Below are positions 9,718 to 18,892 of a DNA stretch of 25,128 nt, in pieces. Under the pieces are notes generated by a model, which made no database searches, was not told where the DNA came from, and worked only from the letters and a program-made list of their open reading frames with translations. This DNA is from Phlegmacium glaucopus (Eukaryota; Basidiomycota; Agaricomycetes; Agaricales; Cortinariaceae), in contig MU130012.1 in the NCBI GenBank assembly GCA_015039465.1, positions 349,818-374,945 of the forward strand, read 5' to 3'. A program made the translations under genes and the position numbers. Within the stretch, counting starts at the first letter, position 1. Each line of letters starts with the position of its first letter.

Positions 9718-10904
9718 CTACAATCCAGTGTTTATATCCATTCCCACATCACTACCGAATCTCCCAAAACTGTAGTCGCGAAACAAGCGGAGAAGAAGGT
9801 GCAGTTGAAGGAATAGGTATATGTATTGGGGAAGGCACATATGACTGAAGAGTTCGGGTTAAGCAATGGAATTTAGATGGACTTTGAACGTGTGGGGGGC
9901 GAGTGGAGATAGATGTGTTGGTTGGGTGGGTGGAGAGGTTGGATAGGCCATGGCGAATGGTGAATTTGAAGCGGTGCGCAATGATGTCTGTGAGGTTGAA
10001 CTGGGTGAGAAAAAAGTGTGTCCTCAGTTAAGCGTGAAATGAGTTCGAAATTAAGACATGATTTGCTGAAGGCTCAATGAAGTCGAGAAAAAGCAGTAGA
10101 CGAAAGTAAATGGCTGATGACCGGGTGGAAGGGAGAACAAAAGTTGGGAGTGGCTGATCGACTTCGTACCCTTGAACGTGAGAGGTAGAGTCAACATATG
10201 CGTTCCGTCGGCCATAAAACACATCAACTACATTCGACTGCAATGAAGATCCCAAATTATAGATACAATCCATTGAATTGTGTGAAGAGATATTCACAAG
10301 GTAGTTCAAGAACGACCATAGAGGGGATAAAGAAACGAAATTGGAGCGTACCTCGAATAAGTAGGCCGGCGAGTATGTCCACCTGAAGGACTTGTGACTG
10401 GACCATCAACGTGGTTACAGTAGCCAGGCTGATAATCGAAAACCTCTTCTTGTTCGTACCACTTCTAAGTGGAACCGGCAACACGGGGGGGGGGGGATGC
10501 TCGTCGTCCAGTTCAAGATCTGGGGGTTGGCTTCCCTAAAGGGTGAAGACCGATAAGTCTGCGCAAGGAGATCATTATAACTACAGGTTAGCGCATGGAG
10601 GAAGGGTGAGATGAGCCAGATGAGAGATGGTCCTCCTCCGTTAAGCAGTGTAAGAAGTTGGGTTGGGGGTGAAGCCTGAAGCTTCAAGTTTGAAGGCCTT
10701 GGGGAAAGCTGAACTTGAACGTTGGGCTTTCTCCTTTTTATTCAGAGAATTATTGTAACAAGAAGAGGGCGCCGGAATTGATGAAATAAATGAAAAAGTC
10801 CCTTTTGAAGTAAAGGATTAGTGGCATGAAAGTGAACGGGATCTATGATCTAGTATTGTGACTGGAGTGATGTCTGTGACTGTTGAGTGACAGATGTGTG
10901 GTCG
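9718..10904. other. Stretch with possible upstream exons of the minus-strand gene
   Basis: Minus-strand fragments with plausible splice sites occur here: a block before GTACGC near 10353, one after CATTGCAG near 10243 reading SNVVDVFYGRRNAYVDS, and one after CTCACCCAG near 10005 reading FNLTDIIAHRFKFTIRHGL. Their phases could not all be reconciled, so I do not annotate a CDS. A run of twelve G lies at 10485-10496. From about 10700 to 10904 nothing recognisable is seen. Confidence 0.35.
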
Positions 10905-11040
10905 TTTCGTAGTCACTGCTAGTCTCGTGCCCATCCGTTGTAGTTTGTTTTTTTTAAAGGCATCACAGCGGAGATTCAAAACCCACTGCAAAGCTTCACT
11001 ACAACGTCTGGTGCATTTCGGTCGAGAACACCTACAGTCC
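10905..11040 (-). repeat. Repeat copy A, inverted relative to 12344-12455
   Basis: Read on the minus strand from about 11036, this gives GTAGGTGTTCTCGACC, then AAATGCACCAGACGTTGTA, and ends CAACGGATGGGCACGAGACTAG at about 10914. The plus strand from 12344 reads GTAGGTGTGTACGACC, AAATGCACCAGACATTGTA and CAACGGATGGGTACGAGACTAG. The middle parts differ. Immediately right of copy A lies GGTCACAAGTGTGACC (11044-11059), a palindrome with 7-bp arms. The pair could be the ends of a larger element or two dispersed copies of one repeat. Confidence 0.7.
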
Positions 11041-11140
11041 CCTGGTCACAAGTGTGACCTGGCCATTTTTGGTGTATCTTCTGATCATCTTAATCTAATC
11101 TCCCAAGTAACATATGCTATCATAGAACAAGTGTTTTTGG

Positions 11141-11461
11141 TTACATACCTGGTCTCGCTGAAGGACTTTCAATAATAACCATCTTCTTTGGGCGAAGAAG
11201 CAGTGGTAACATAAACGGGATTGTCTTCCCGCGCCCTGTCCCTGCAATAACGACACTGTCAAGTCCAAGGAGGATTGCCTCTGCGACGTCGAGCTGCCAG
11301 CCGTATGGTGTTTGACTACTTCTCTCCTGGAATAACTTGGACATTGAAGCTCGAGCCTCTGTTGAGTTGTAGTCCTTTCTTGCTTTGCGTGCATGCTCGA
11401 GAAGCTGATAAGACCGTTGTCGAATCCTCTCGTGTCGGTTAGCTTCAGTTTCCGGAGGCAT
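11141..11461 (-). pseudogene. RecQ-like DEAD/DEAH helicase fragment (motif 0 to Walker A)
   Basis: The minus-strand frame reads YGWQLDVAEAILLGLDSVVI, then AGTGRGKTIPFMLPLLL. This is a helicase Q-motif-like block followed by a Walker A loop (GTGRGKT, consensus GxGxGKT) and the start of motif Ia. It matches the high-copy RecQ-like helicase genes and pseudogenes of mushroom genomes. A GTATGT donor follows at 11148, so the exon may end at 11149. No motif II (DExH), III or VI was found to the left; copy A of the inverted repeat is there instead. The residue inside the Walker A loop is Arg where Ala or Ser is commoner. Most likely a truncated copy. Confidence 0.6.
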
Positions 11462-11566
11462 AAGGCCATGATTCGTTGCCCTGGAGTCATCCAGAGACTC
11501 GACGAGCGCAAAGAGCGCGAAAAAAATGTGATTATCTAAGCTAGGCGTGACAGATCTATATTAACT

Positions 11567-11575
11567 GTAGGTGTG
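11567..11575. repeat. Left 9-bp target-site duplication, GTAGGTGTG
   Basis: GTAGGTGTG here is repeated perfectly at 12344-12352, directly outside both ends of the element between them. Confidence 0.85.
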
Positions 11576-12343
11576 GGATAATTCTAATCAGAAACCCCCT
11601 TTCCGCCAGAAACCCCGGGTTTCTTCTGCATTTGGTAGAAACCCTCCCTCCATCAACTGATGGGCTTCTTTGTAGAAACCCTATGTCGGAGATGAATACA
11701 GAGGTGCCGGGAACGTGCCGTCCACCAGTGCCGGTCTGCCCTTACAGGTCACATGACCCAATAGTTGTCAAAGGCCGTTACAATATTATTATAAGTTATT
11801 AAGTACATCATGGGCCAATCGCAAGGTAGTTATCTTATTTACTAGCCTATAATTGTTATATAAGATATAATATATGATGACTAAAAACTAAGTACGAAAA
11901 AAGAAGAAATACCTCCCTTGCACAAGATTTGAGAAGCGAGGGAGGGGTTTGGGATAGGAGTCTTTCTCGTTGTCCTTCATCCAAAGAGGAAACAAAAAAC
12001 AAAAGCCCCTCCAGCTTGCATGTCGTTAAGGGAGGGGGCTATGGGGCTGGGGCTCGTTGTTGTTGAGGGCTTGCCTTCACTTGGTCATTGTAGGCATCAG
12101 TGCATATGTCGAGGGGTCAATTCATAGACTACTATTATACTCAGTAAAATAAACAATAACGAAAGAAACAAGCTCGGGTGGCGATGCCTCCTGAGCCTCA
12201 GTCATCGTTGGGCCAGCACGTGACATGGTCGGACCTCAAATATTTTGAGCACCGGCTATCAGTAACAACCCGGGTTTCTATGCAAGCACTTTGGAAACCC
12301 CGGGGTGATCCCGAGAAAGGGGGGTTTCTGGATAGAATTATCC
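11576..12343. mobile_element. 768-bp non-autonomous Mutator-like element
   Basis: The left end reads GGATAATTCTAATCAGAAAC followed by CCCCTTTC; the reverse complement of the right end reads GGATAATTCTATCCAGAAAC followed by CCCCCCTTTC. These ~28-bp terminal inverted repeats differ at a few positions. Perfect 9-bp duplications GTAGGTGTG flank both ends, the length typical of Mutator-like (MULE) transposons. Inside, GAAACCC words recur near both ends (subterminal repeats) and no transposase ORF is present, so mobility would depend on an autonomous relative. The middle has unremarkable AT-rich and GAGGG-rich sequence. It inserted inside copy B of the inverted repeat. Confidence 0.8.
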
Positions 12344-12455
12344 GTAGGTGTGTACGACCAAAATGCACCAGACATTGTACAGCTAACCCTTGCGGTCTGT
12401 CGAGCCGGGTGCTGTGAAACCAACGGATGGGTACGAGACTAGTCACTGCTAGTGT
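12344..12455 (+). repeat. Repeat copy B (first 9 bp are the right target duplication)
   Basis: This is the plus-strand counterpart of copy A. The 9-bp element duplication GTAGGTGTG occupies its start, and the copy's left flank (ATTAACT before GTAGGTGTG at 11567) lies on the other side of the 768-bp element. It ends in ACTAGTCACTGCTAGT, itself nearly palindromic. No gene was seen between 12456 and 12608. Confidence 0.7.
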
Positions 12456-12608
12456 CCAGCTGACATGACCTTCGATTTTCAGTCACTGAGCAACTGACTC
12501 GCCGGCACAACACTGGAACCGGGTGGACACATGTGAGGGTGGAGCAACAGTTATGTAAGTAATACGAGGGCTCATTCTTTACATCAGCGCCAACTTACTT
12601 CCTACGTA

Positions 12609-13657
12609 ATGACGACTCCCAGTCCTCTTCAAATTGATGATCATGATCCTCTTGTTGTTTACTCGCCCAATAGCAGTTGGACCCGAGGATCAAATACTGT
12701 GGCACCTCAACGTTCACAGCTACCTCTGGAGCAAATGCAACCTTAACATTCAACGGTATGGTATTCTTTCGATCTGTCCTATACTTAAATGTTTCTACCT
12801 AATTGCGCACCCAAAGGCACAGAGGTTAGCGTTTGGGGCACAATTACATTCCAGGCACCTAATTCGACGATGTTTGTGCTATCGTCCTATAGCGTCGATG
12901 ACGGACCTGCGACGATCTTGAACGTTTCGAAACAAGTAGCGTTTCAATTCCAGCAAAAGCTCTTTCAATCTGCCCCACTATCCACCTCCACCCCACATAC
13001 CCTTGTCGCGACTCTGGATAACAATGCTACTTTCTTCATCGATTATTTCCTAATCACTCCTGTGGCGTCCAGCACATCTTCGCCTGCCTCATCATCATCC
13101 GATTCATCTACTCTCTCCGCCACCTCAAGTTTGCTAACTATGTCAACAGCCAGCTCCAGCGCCCAATCTCACTCGAGTAAGGTTCCTCTTGGCCCAGTTT
13201 CAGGTGGGACTTTAGGAGGGGTTGCACTGCTCATTATTGCCATTATTGCCGTTTTTGCCGTTTGGCGCAGTCGCAAAAGACTGAAGGATGAGAATCAGAG
13301 GCGTGAGCGAATTTTGTTACTTTTTCGATTGTGTGGTCAGCGAATTAACTTGCAATGAACATTTTATCATCCATAGTCAAGACTCAGACGCAGGCGTATG
13401 CTGACCTTCTCATTGCTCCCACCTTGCCAATGCAACAGTATCCGCCTCATGCTAGCTCAGATAGCGCATCGGTGTACCCAATCATTTCGGCCTACACTCA
13501 ACATCCTACCTACCCAACAACATCTACGGGTTCGGGGGTTGTACCACCATCCAAAGCTGCTCAACTATCTATTCCCTCTCGTACACCTGGAGATTCTTTA
13601 CATTCACATTCACATACGTGCTCAGAGTCACCCGAACCGCCGGGTTATAATGAATAG
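12609..13657 (+). pseudogene. Single-pass membrane protein, three exons, with an apparent frameshift in exon 1
   Basis: Exons are 12609-12755, 12817-13302 and 13377-13657, with GT-AG introns of 61 and 74 nt. The ectodomain starts IDDHDPLVVYSPNSSW and continues TSTFTATSGANATLTFNG and TEVSVWGTITF, then FFIDYFLITP. This beta-rich pattern is common in basidiomycete surface proteins. A Ser/Thr-rich stalk follows, then a membrane helix (GGVALLIIAIIAVFAVW) and the basic stop-transfer RSRKRLK. The cytosolic tail is Pro/Ser/Tyr-rich and ends PPGYNE. The topology suggests a cell-surface or wall-sensing role, which is inference. No cleaved signal peptide is visible at this ATG. Exon 1 is 147 nt but must leave one base over to splice in phase; the protein pattern changes frame between about 12675 and 12705. 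That is a one-base indel, a sequencing error or an unrecognised splice. Confidence 0.7.
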
Positions 13658-14050
13658 TTAGAATTTTTGCAATTATCGTTATTCTGGACCTTGCAGCCAA
13701 GAGCCGCTCTTTCCTCATTCTTCTTTTTTTTTCCACTACTAAATTTATGCTACTTTTCGCAAACCAATCAATATCGCTTGATTTCGAATTGGAGGATTCA
13801 AATATTTCCCTTCCTTTAACCAACTCGATTCCAGTCACAAAAAATCAACTTGGAAATATTCTACCTAAAATTCTTCTCTAGTTGACGCAGTCAATGTTAC
13901 ATTATATGAATCACGAAGTAATGATACGACAGTTCGAATAAACTATGCCTTCGGCTGGCTTATGTTGTCCGTGACTCGCGTTACTGCAGATTCCAGTCTT
14001 CTTTGATTACACCGCCAAATGTCATTGGGAATATATGTCAACGTACATGG
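13658..14050. other. AT-rich 3' flank, nothing recognised
   Basis: This is the downstream region of the membrane-protein gene. It is T-rich near 13725-13735 and otherwise without repeats, RNA-like folds or ORFs that I can support. Confidence 0.5.
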
Positions 14051-14524
14051 GTCAGATATGGAGCCAGCTCTATACCAGCTGAAATATTTGATGTTAAATT
14101 AACTGGCTAGCACATGTTCAGACATGACAACTATGAAGTAGGAAGAGCATCCTGAAGGTCCTATCCCACCTACCTGTCAGATCGGGAACCAGCTCTATCA
14201 CAGCTGAAATATTTGATGTTAAAATCAGCTGGTCAACACATGTTTACACATAATATCCATGAAGCAGCAGGACCATCCTGGAGGTCTTATTCCACCCATC
14301 TGCCAGATTGGGAACCAACTCCATCACAGCTGAAATATTTAATGTTAACTCAGCTGGTCGGCACATGTTTATACATAATATCCATGAAGCAGCAGGACCA
14401 TCCTGGAGGTCTAAGGTCTTATTCCACCCATCTGCCAGATACAGAATCAGCCCCTTTGCAGGTGATATATTTAATGTTGGCTCAGCTGTTAGGCAGGTGT
14501 TTAGGTATCACATCCATGTATATT
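14051..14524. repeat. ~126-bp minisatellite, four units, split by the LINE
   Basis: Units begin at 14051, 14176, 14302 and 14434 (GTCAGAT or GCCAGAT). Periods are 125, 126 and 132 bp, the last longer because of a small AAGGTCT duplication. Each unit has AGCTGAAATATTTGATGTTA or a variant, then a CACATGTT-like word and CATCCTGGAGGTC. The fourth unit breaks at 14524 and resumes at 21859 (ATTAGGAAGCC, CCTGTGGGTC) to about 21910. The LINE therefore inserted into an existing array. Confidence 0.85.
14511..14524. repeat. Left 14-bp target-site duplication of the LINE
   Basis: CATCCATGTATATT is repeated perfectly at 21859-21872. It sits directly before the T-rich tract that is the LINE's poly(A) tail read on the other strand. 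Confidence 0.9.
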
Positions 14525-15033
14525 TTAAATTTTTTTTTAAAATTTTTTATCCAATTTATTGTGCTGGGAGGACGTAGTCCTCATGTTACACAGTACATGG
14601 AGTCAGGTAGATAGGCTAGGGGGCATGTAAGAAAAGGATGTGCTAAGTCAATACCGTATCTAAGTCTACAAGAGCCATAGAATTCCGCACCCCCCCACTG
14701 ACTGAGCAGCAGAGAAAGAGTGGGCTGGCGTATCCTCCACCGTTTTAGTCTATGCTCCCCTATTACGACCTGAGAGGAAAGAGAAACTGGCTGTTGGCAA
14801 CAAGGTAAGTATATTAGGCGGCTACGGGTCCCGCAGAGCGGGTAGGGGTAGGGAAAGTGAGTGAGCGCCTTGAGGGCAGCCCTGGTATGCTAAAAAAAAA
14901 AGGGTAAAGGGTATTGGGCAGTTAGTAGCATAGCGTTGGGGATGGCAGGGCTGGATGAGCGGGCGTTAAACATGTGAGGGGCAAGGAGGAGCAATGACTG
15001 GGAGCATGAATATGGTCAGGAGAGAGCGGGAGG

Positions 15034-15697
15034 TTATAGGTTGGGTTTGGGGATGGCATGTCTGGCCGACTGGGGTTGGGTCTTGAAGCGTTTGGTGGCA
15101 TGGATGTAATGGAGGAGGGGTTTGATTGCAGTAGGGTTGGAGAGCAGGAAGGATAGAGACTTGGCTTTGTGTTTGAGTTTATGATGTAACAGGTGACGTT
15201 CATGTTGGTAGTGTGGGCATTGAAAAAGGAAATGTTGGATGGTCTCGACAGTGAGGCCTTGGCAGTGAGGGCATGTGGGAGTTTCAGAGCGATGAATACG
15301 GAAGAGATGTTGGTTCAGCGGGGAGTGGCCAGTATGTAATTGGGCAATGATAGCGGATTGGCGGCGATCGAGTTGGTCAACCAGCTTGAGGAATCTGTTA
15401 GAGGGGAGAGAGGGGTCAATAGATCTAATTAGAGGGTAGCGGGGGGAAGTTTTCCAGCAACGTTTCCATTTTCTGCAGATGGTAGAGAGATTGTCTTGAC
15501 ACAGGGCTGGCAGACTGTGAGGAAGGGGTTTGTTTCGGAGGAGGGTTGGGAGGGCATTGTTGGGGCTAGAGGAGCCTTGGGCGGCAGCTTTGGCTAGTTT
15601 GTTGGTGTGTTCGTTAGGATGGAAGTTGGCATGGCCTGGCATCCAGGAATTGTAGGTTAATTATACCTCTGATGGGCGATTTCATGTCCCAAGGGCG
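15034..15697 (-). pseudogene. LINE ORF2 C-terminus: RNase H end and CCHC motif
   Basis: The frame carries WMPGHANFHPNEHTNKLAKA, the last RNase H block, and later CPHCQGLTVETIQHFLFQCP, the CxxC...H...C motif found near the C-terminus of many LINE ORF2 proteins. It stops at 15034 after HAIPKPNL. It is separated from the RNase H core by a frameshift near 15700 and a TAA at 15661-15663. In the NExxDxLA pattern the position usually held by the last catalytic Asp reads Asn (NEHTNKLA). Whether that is decay or a lineage feature cannot be told here. Confidence 0.8.
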
Positions 15698-16441
15698 TCA
15701 GATTGAATTTTGCTTGGTGTGAAGTTGTTCGGCAGCATCGTGGACGTGGTCAAGTAGGTAGTGGGCAGGATGAGGTTTCTGGTTGTTGAGGGCAGAAATG
15801 GCTGCTTGACTATCGGAGCCGATGACAGTGTATGAGCGAAACGGGAAACGAAGGGTAGTTAGTAAATTCAAAGCTAAGATAAAACCTACTAGTTCCCCCT
15901 CATAGACAGTATGCGTCGGGGAGGAACCAAGGTGGTAAAAAAGGGAACATTTCTCGATGCGGTTGATATATAAGATGGCCGCCACGCCGGTACCATCTTC
16001 GAAGTTGGAACCGTCGCAGTAGACTGAGACTTGAGTCTTGTGGTGTTCTATTGCAGCCTCCAGGGCTTCAGGCTTGGTATTGAGGATATTAGTGGAAAAG
16101 ACGGGGATGTAGTTAGGTTGACGCCTGATTGGGGCAATCAGTTCGATCTTGCTGGGGTCAATGCCGGTGGTGAAGAAGAGAGAATGGAGGGGTGACCTGT
16201 GTTTCTTGACATAGTGTTTGGCTGCTTTACGGGAGAGTAGATGCAGAGGGTGCAAAGGTGGGAGGGGAGCCAGGCGGGTAGCTGCACAAAAAAGGACTTT
16301 GCTAAGTAGCAAATCTATTGGCAGAAGGTTAGCATGCGCATCCAGGACATCACCAGCTGTGGTATTTAGGGAACCCGTGATAGTCTTGGCAATACAGCGT
16401 TGCACGGTAGAAAGCTTTTTAGAGATGGCCACGGTGATAGG
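15698..16441 (-). pseudogene. LINE ORF2: RNase H domain
   Basis: The frame runs from next to the insertion (DPITVAISKKLSTVQR) to a TGA at 15698-15700. It contains the RNase H catalytic set VYCDGSNFEDGTG (Asp), YEGELVGFILAL (Glu) and VIGSDSQAAISAL (Asp). This domain removes RNA from the RNA:DNA hybrid during reverse transcription. The first residues continue the RT frame once the 865-bp insertion is ignored. The ATG at 16447 used by an ORF search is made by the insertion's own bases and is not a real start. Confidence 0.85.
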
Positions 16442-16444
16442 ATC

Positions 16445-17309
16445 CATATAGCCTCTAGGTTCGTAAACTGGTTATTTTTGCGATTTAACAACTTCGCAGT
16501 ATACGCGGATGCCTCACGGGTACCAACTTCACTTGCACTCTCATTCGCGGTTGTCGCACGTCCTTCGCACATCACACAACATGATATAGGCCTCGCATAA
16601 CCTTCGTACATCACTTCTATGACCTTTGTAACTATCCAACGCACCCTCATTCCTCTTCGCATTTCATACTTCGACATATCCTCAACTCTCTCTATCAATA
16701 CTGGACTTAGCCATTTCTTTCCTTCGCAACCACACCTTCGCACAGCTTCTCTTTAATCTCGCGGTCTTTCACGGCTCTCATACACATCCCTTTCACTGGT
16801 TTGATCATGGTCCGTGCTGTTTTCAACTTACTTTCTTTTAACTTTCTATATATATTATTATGTTATCATCCCCTTCGAAACAGGAGGTCATGCAACTGAC
16901 CTCCTTACTCATCACTTCCATTATTATTCTATCCCCTATTTCTTTGTTACCAAACTACTGGGCCCATGTGACTTCGCATTAGCTCAATTTTTACATTACT
17001 GTTTCGCATATCCGCACCTGGCTAGCTTGTTGCTCTTGTATTAAGTACCTGTAGCAAGTAGGAGGGAGGGTGAACAAGAGACGGCCAGAGTTTTGATCCC
17101 ATAAACTTTGCAGCAACGTTCTAAGCCAATAGTCTCATCTTTTAAGCTATTTCGCGTACTGCGTTATCGTTCGCGAACTTCGCTATCTTCGCGGTCTACT
17201 TGTCTTGCGTATTTCAATACTGCAAACTTCTCTTTAATTCTATTGAGGAAAACTACATTAACCCCTCTGAACTACATCACTACTTGCGGTCTGATCCCAC
17301 CGCAGGTAC
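16445..17309. mobile_element. 865-bp insertion inside the LINE, class unknown
   Basis: The LINE protein is continuous (GSID then PITVAIS) across this block if it is removed with one copy of a 3-bp repeat, ATC (16442-16444 and 17310-17312). The block has no ORF of note, is T-rich and contains many TTCGCA and TTCGCG words. No terminal inverted repeat and no TG...CA ends are seen. A 6-bp-stem hairpin lies six bases from the right end. If read as an insertion between A and T (no duplication), it begins TC and ends after a hairpin, as Helitrons do, but the terminal CTRR is lacking. Alternatives are a non-autonomous DNA element with a 3-bp duplication or a decayed fragment. Confidence 0.75.
17285..17304 (+). 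other. Hairpin near the right end of the 865-bp insertion
   Basis: TGCGGT ctgatccc ACCGCA forms a perfect 6-bp stem with an 8-base loop, ending 5-6 bases before the junction with LINE sequence. Terminal hairpins of this kind mark Helitron 3' ends. Confidence 0.6.
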
Positions 17310-18891
17310 ATCAATGGAGCCCATCGTCTTGAGGCCTGAGGGGGAAGGGTGGATACCTGTAAACCAAACATCAGCAGCATAGGTGAACGCAGGTACAGCT
17401 ACAGTATTATAGAGTTGGCGCATGCGGTACGGAGGCATACCACCCAAAACCTTGGATAGACGGGCAACCTGGTGGACCCACCATGTTGCCCTGGCGACAA
17501 CCTTCTGATGTTGCCCTGGCGACAACCTTCTGATGTTGGGCGGTCCAACACAGTTTTGGGTCAAGGATGACTCCTAGGTACTTGTAGTTGCGGACTGTGT
17601 CAATGGTTTGAGATGTGACCGAGTTATCGGCGTTGAGTCTGGTGAGTTTCAGGTCTGTAGGGGGAATATCGAGGATGGATCGGGGAAAGTTCATAACAGC
17701 GAGTTTGGAAAGCTCGAATGGGGAGTTGTGGGAGTTGGACCAGTCAAAGCCACCATCCCGACGCTCCATCATGTCTCTAAGCGTGTCGTGGGTTTCTGAG
17801 AGAGTATTGCCGACAGCAAGGAACATCGAGTCGTCAACAAAGCCGATAGGAGTCTCGCCCCTACTAGTTGCTCTTTGAATAAGGGGGGCATTGTAGAAGG
17901 CGTAGAAGAGCATGGAGAGCGGGCAGCCTTGAGTGGTGCCATTAATGATGTTGATGGGCTCAGAGGTGGTGTCGTCGAAGCGAAGGCAGGTTGTTCTGTT
18001 AGTTAGCATCCTTTCAGTTAGTCGGATATAGCAGGACGGGACTTTACGCGACTTCATGTTGTGAATGAGCCTGTCTTTAACCGTGTTTGGGAAGGCCCCC
18101 TGGATGTCCAGGAAGAGGGCTGTAGCCACTTTACCTGAGCGCCAGGTGTCTTTGACTTTATGGGCGAGAAGGTGGATCACATCCGTAGTGTTGCGGCCGG
18201 GGCGACCTCCAAATTGACCCGGGGGGAGCATGGAGTGCTTCTCAGCTAGGTAGGAGAGGTCAGCAGCGACAAGGGTAGAGAGAACTTTGCCTATAGTATC
18301 TAGGAGCCCGATGGGTCGGTAGGCTTTTGCCACATTGTATGCTGGTTTTTCTGGTTTGCGAAGAACTAGTGTGGTAGAGTTAAGCCAGCGTTCATGGTAG
18401 ACATCAAAGTTGAGCACCGCTTTGAAGATGTAGAATAGGTGGTCGACTAGGACGTCGATGGACTTGGTAAGGACAACATTAGGGATACCATCGGGGCCCG
18501 GGACTTTGAGGGGTTTGAGGTTGCAAACTACCTCTCTGATGTGTTGTCTAGTGAAGAATTTGATGCCTGGGAGGGGGGTGGGGTAAGTGTGGTTAGGAGG
18601 GACAGAGGAGACGTCTGGGGGAGGAGGGAAGAAAGAAGAGGCCAGTGCTTTGACCTTGTTGGCATTAGAAGCTGCCAAGGTAGGGACGCCATCAACGGTG
18701 ACCTTAAGGGTGGGGACACGTGCGCTAGAATAGTCAGTAGGCTCGTTGGTTACATATTTGTTAGCGGCGTAGATGTGCTGAGCCAAGGCGTTCTCTAGCC
18801 AGTCGAACCAATGGGACTTAGCCGCGTTGTCAATAGCGGCTGCGAGTTCCTTGGAGACCCTCTTGTGCTCTTCCTTGGCGGGGGTGATCAA
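17310..18891 (-). pseudogene. LINE ORF2: reverse transcriptase domain, two frames
   Basis: RT blocks appear in order: LKPLKVPGPDGIPNVVL, YRPIGLLDTIGKVL, FGGRPGRNTTDVI, TALFLDIQGAFPNT (block A Asp), NGTTQGCPLSMLFY (block B) and IGFVDDSMFL (block C, FVDD), then YKYLGVILDPKL. The enzyme copies element RNA at the nicked target. After WTAQHQKVVARAT the frame is broken by a 25-bp tandem duplication at 17483-17532; the proper C-terminal part (WWVHQVARLSKVLGGMPPYR, then AADVWFTGI) continues in another frame to 17310, where the foreign insertion begins. No true start lies at 18891: the domain continues from the endonuclease after a one-base shift near 18893. Confidence 0.9.
17483..17538. repeat. 25-bp tandem duplication in the RT
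   Basis: Two identical 25-bp units lie at 17483-17507 and 17508-17532, and the first six bases of a third follow. Each starts ATGTTGCCCTGG and ends AACCTTCTG. Because 25 is not a multiple of 3, one extra unit shifts the RT frame, which is what the translated frames show. Confidence 0.9.
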
Positions 18892-18892
18892 T

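Noticed and set aside
11095..11511. 138-codon minus-strand ORF overlapping the helicase fragment
   Set aside because: The helicase motifs (Walker A) are in the other frame, so this is a shadow.
16445..17309. Solo LTR as explanation of the insertion in the LINE
   Set aside because: No TG...CA ends and no 4-6-bp target duplication; only a 3-bp repeat is present.
17285..17309. tRNA 3' end (T-arm-like GATCCCACCGCAGG)
   Set aside because: The resemblance is only partial: no anticodon arm or D arm precedes it, and the bases are better explained as a simple 6-bp hairpin.
16814..17382. Short plus-strand ORFs inside the 865-bp insertion
   Set aside because: They are T-rich, short and without motifs, and one crosses the junction into LINE sequence.
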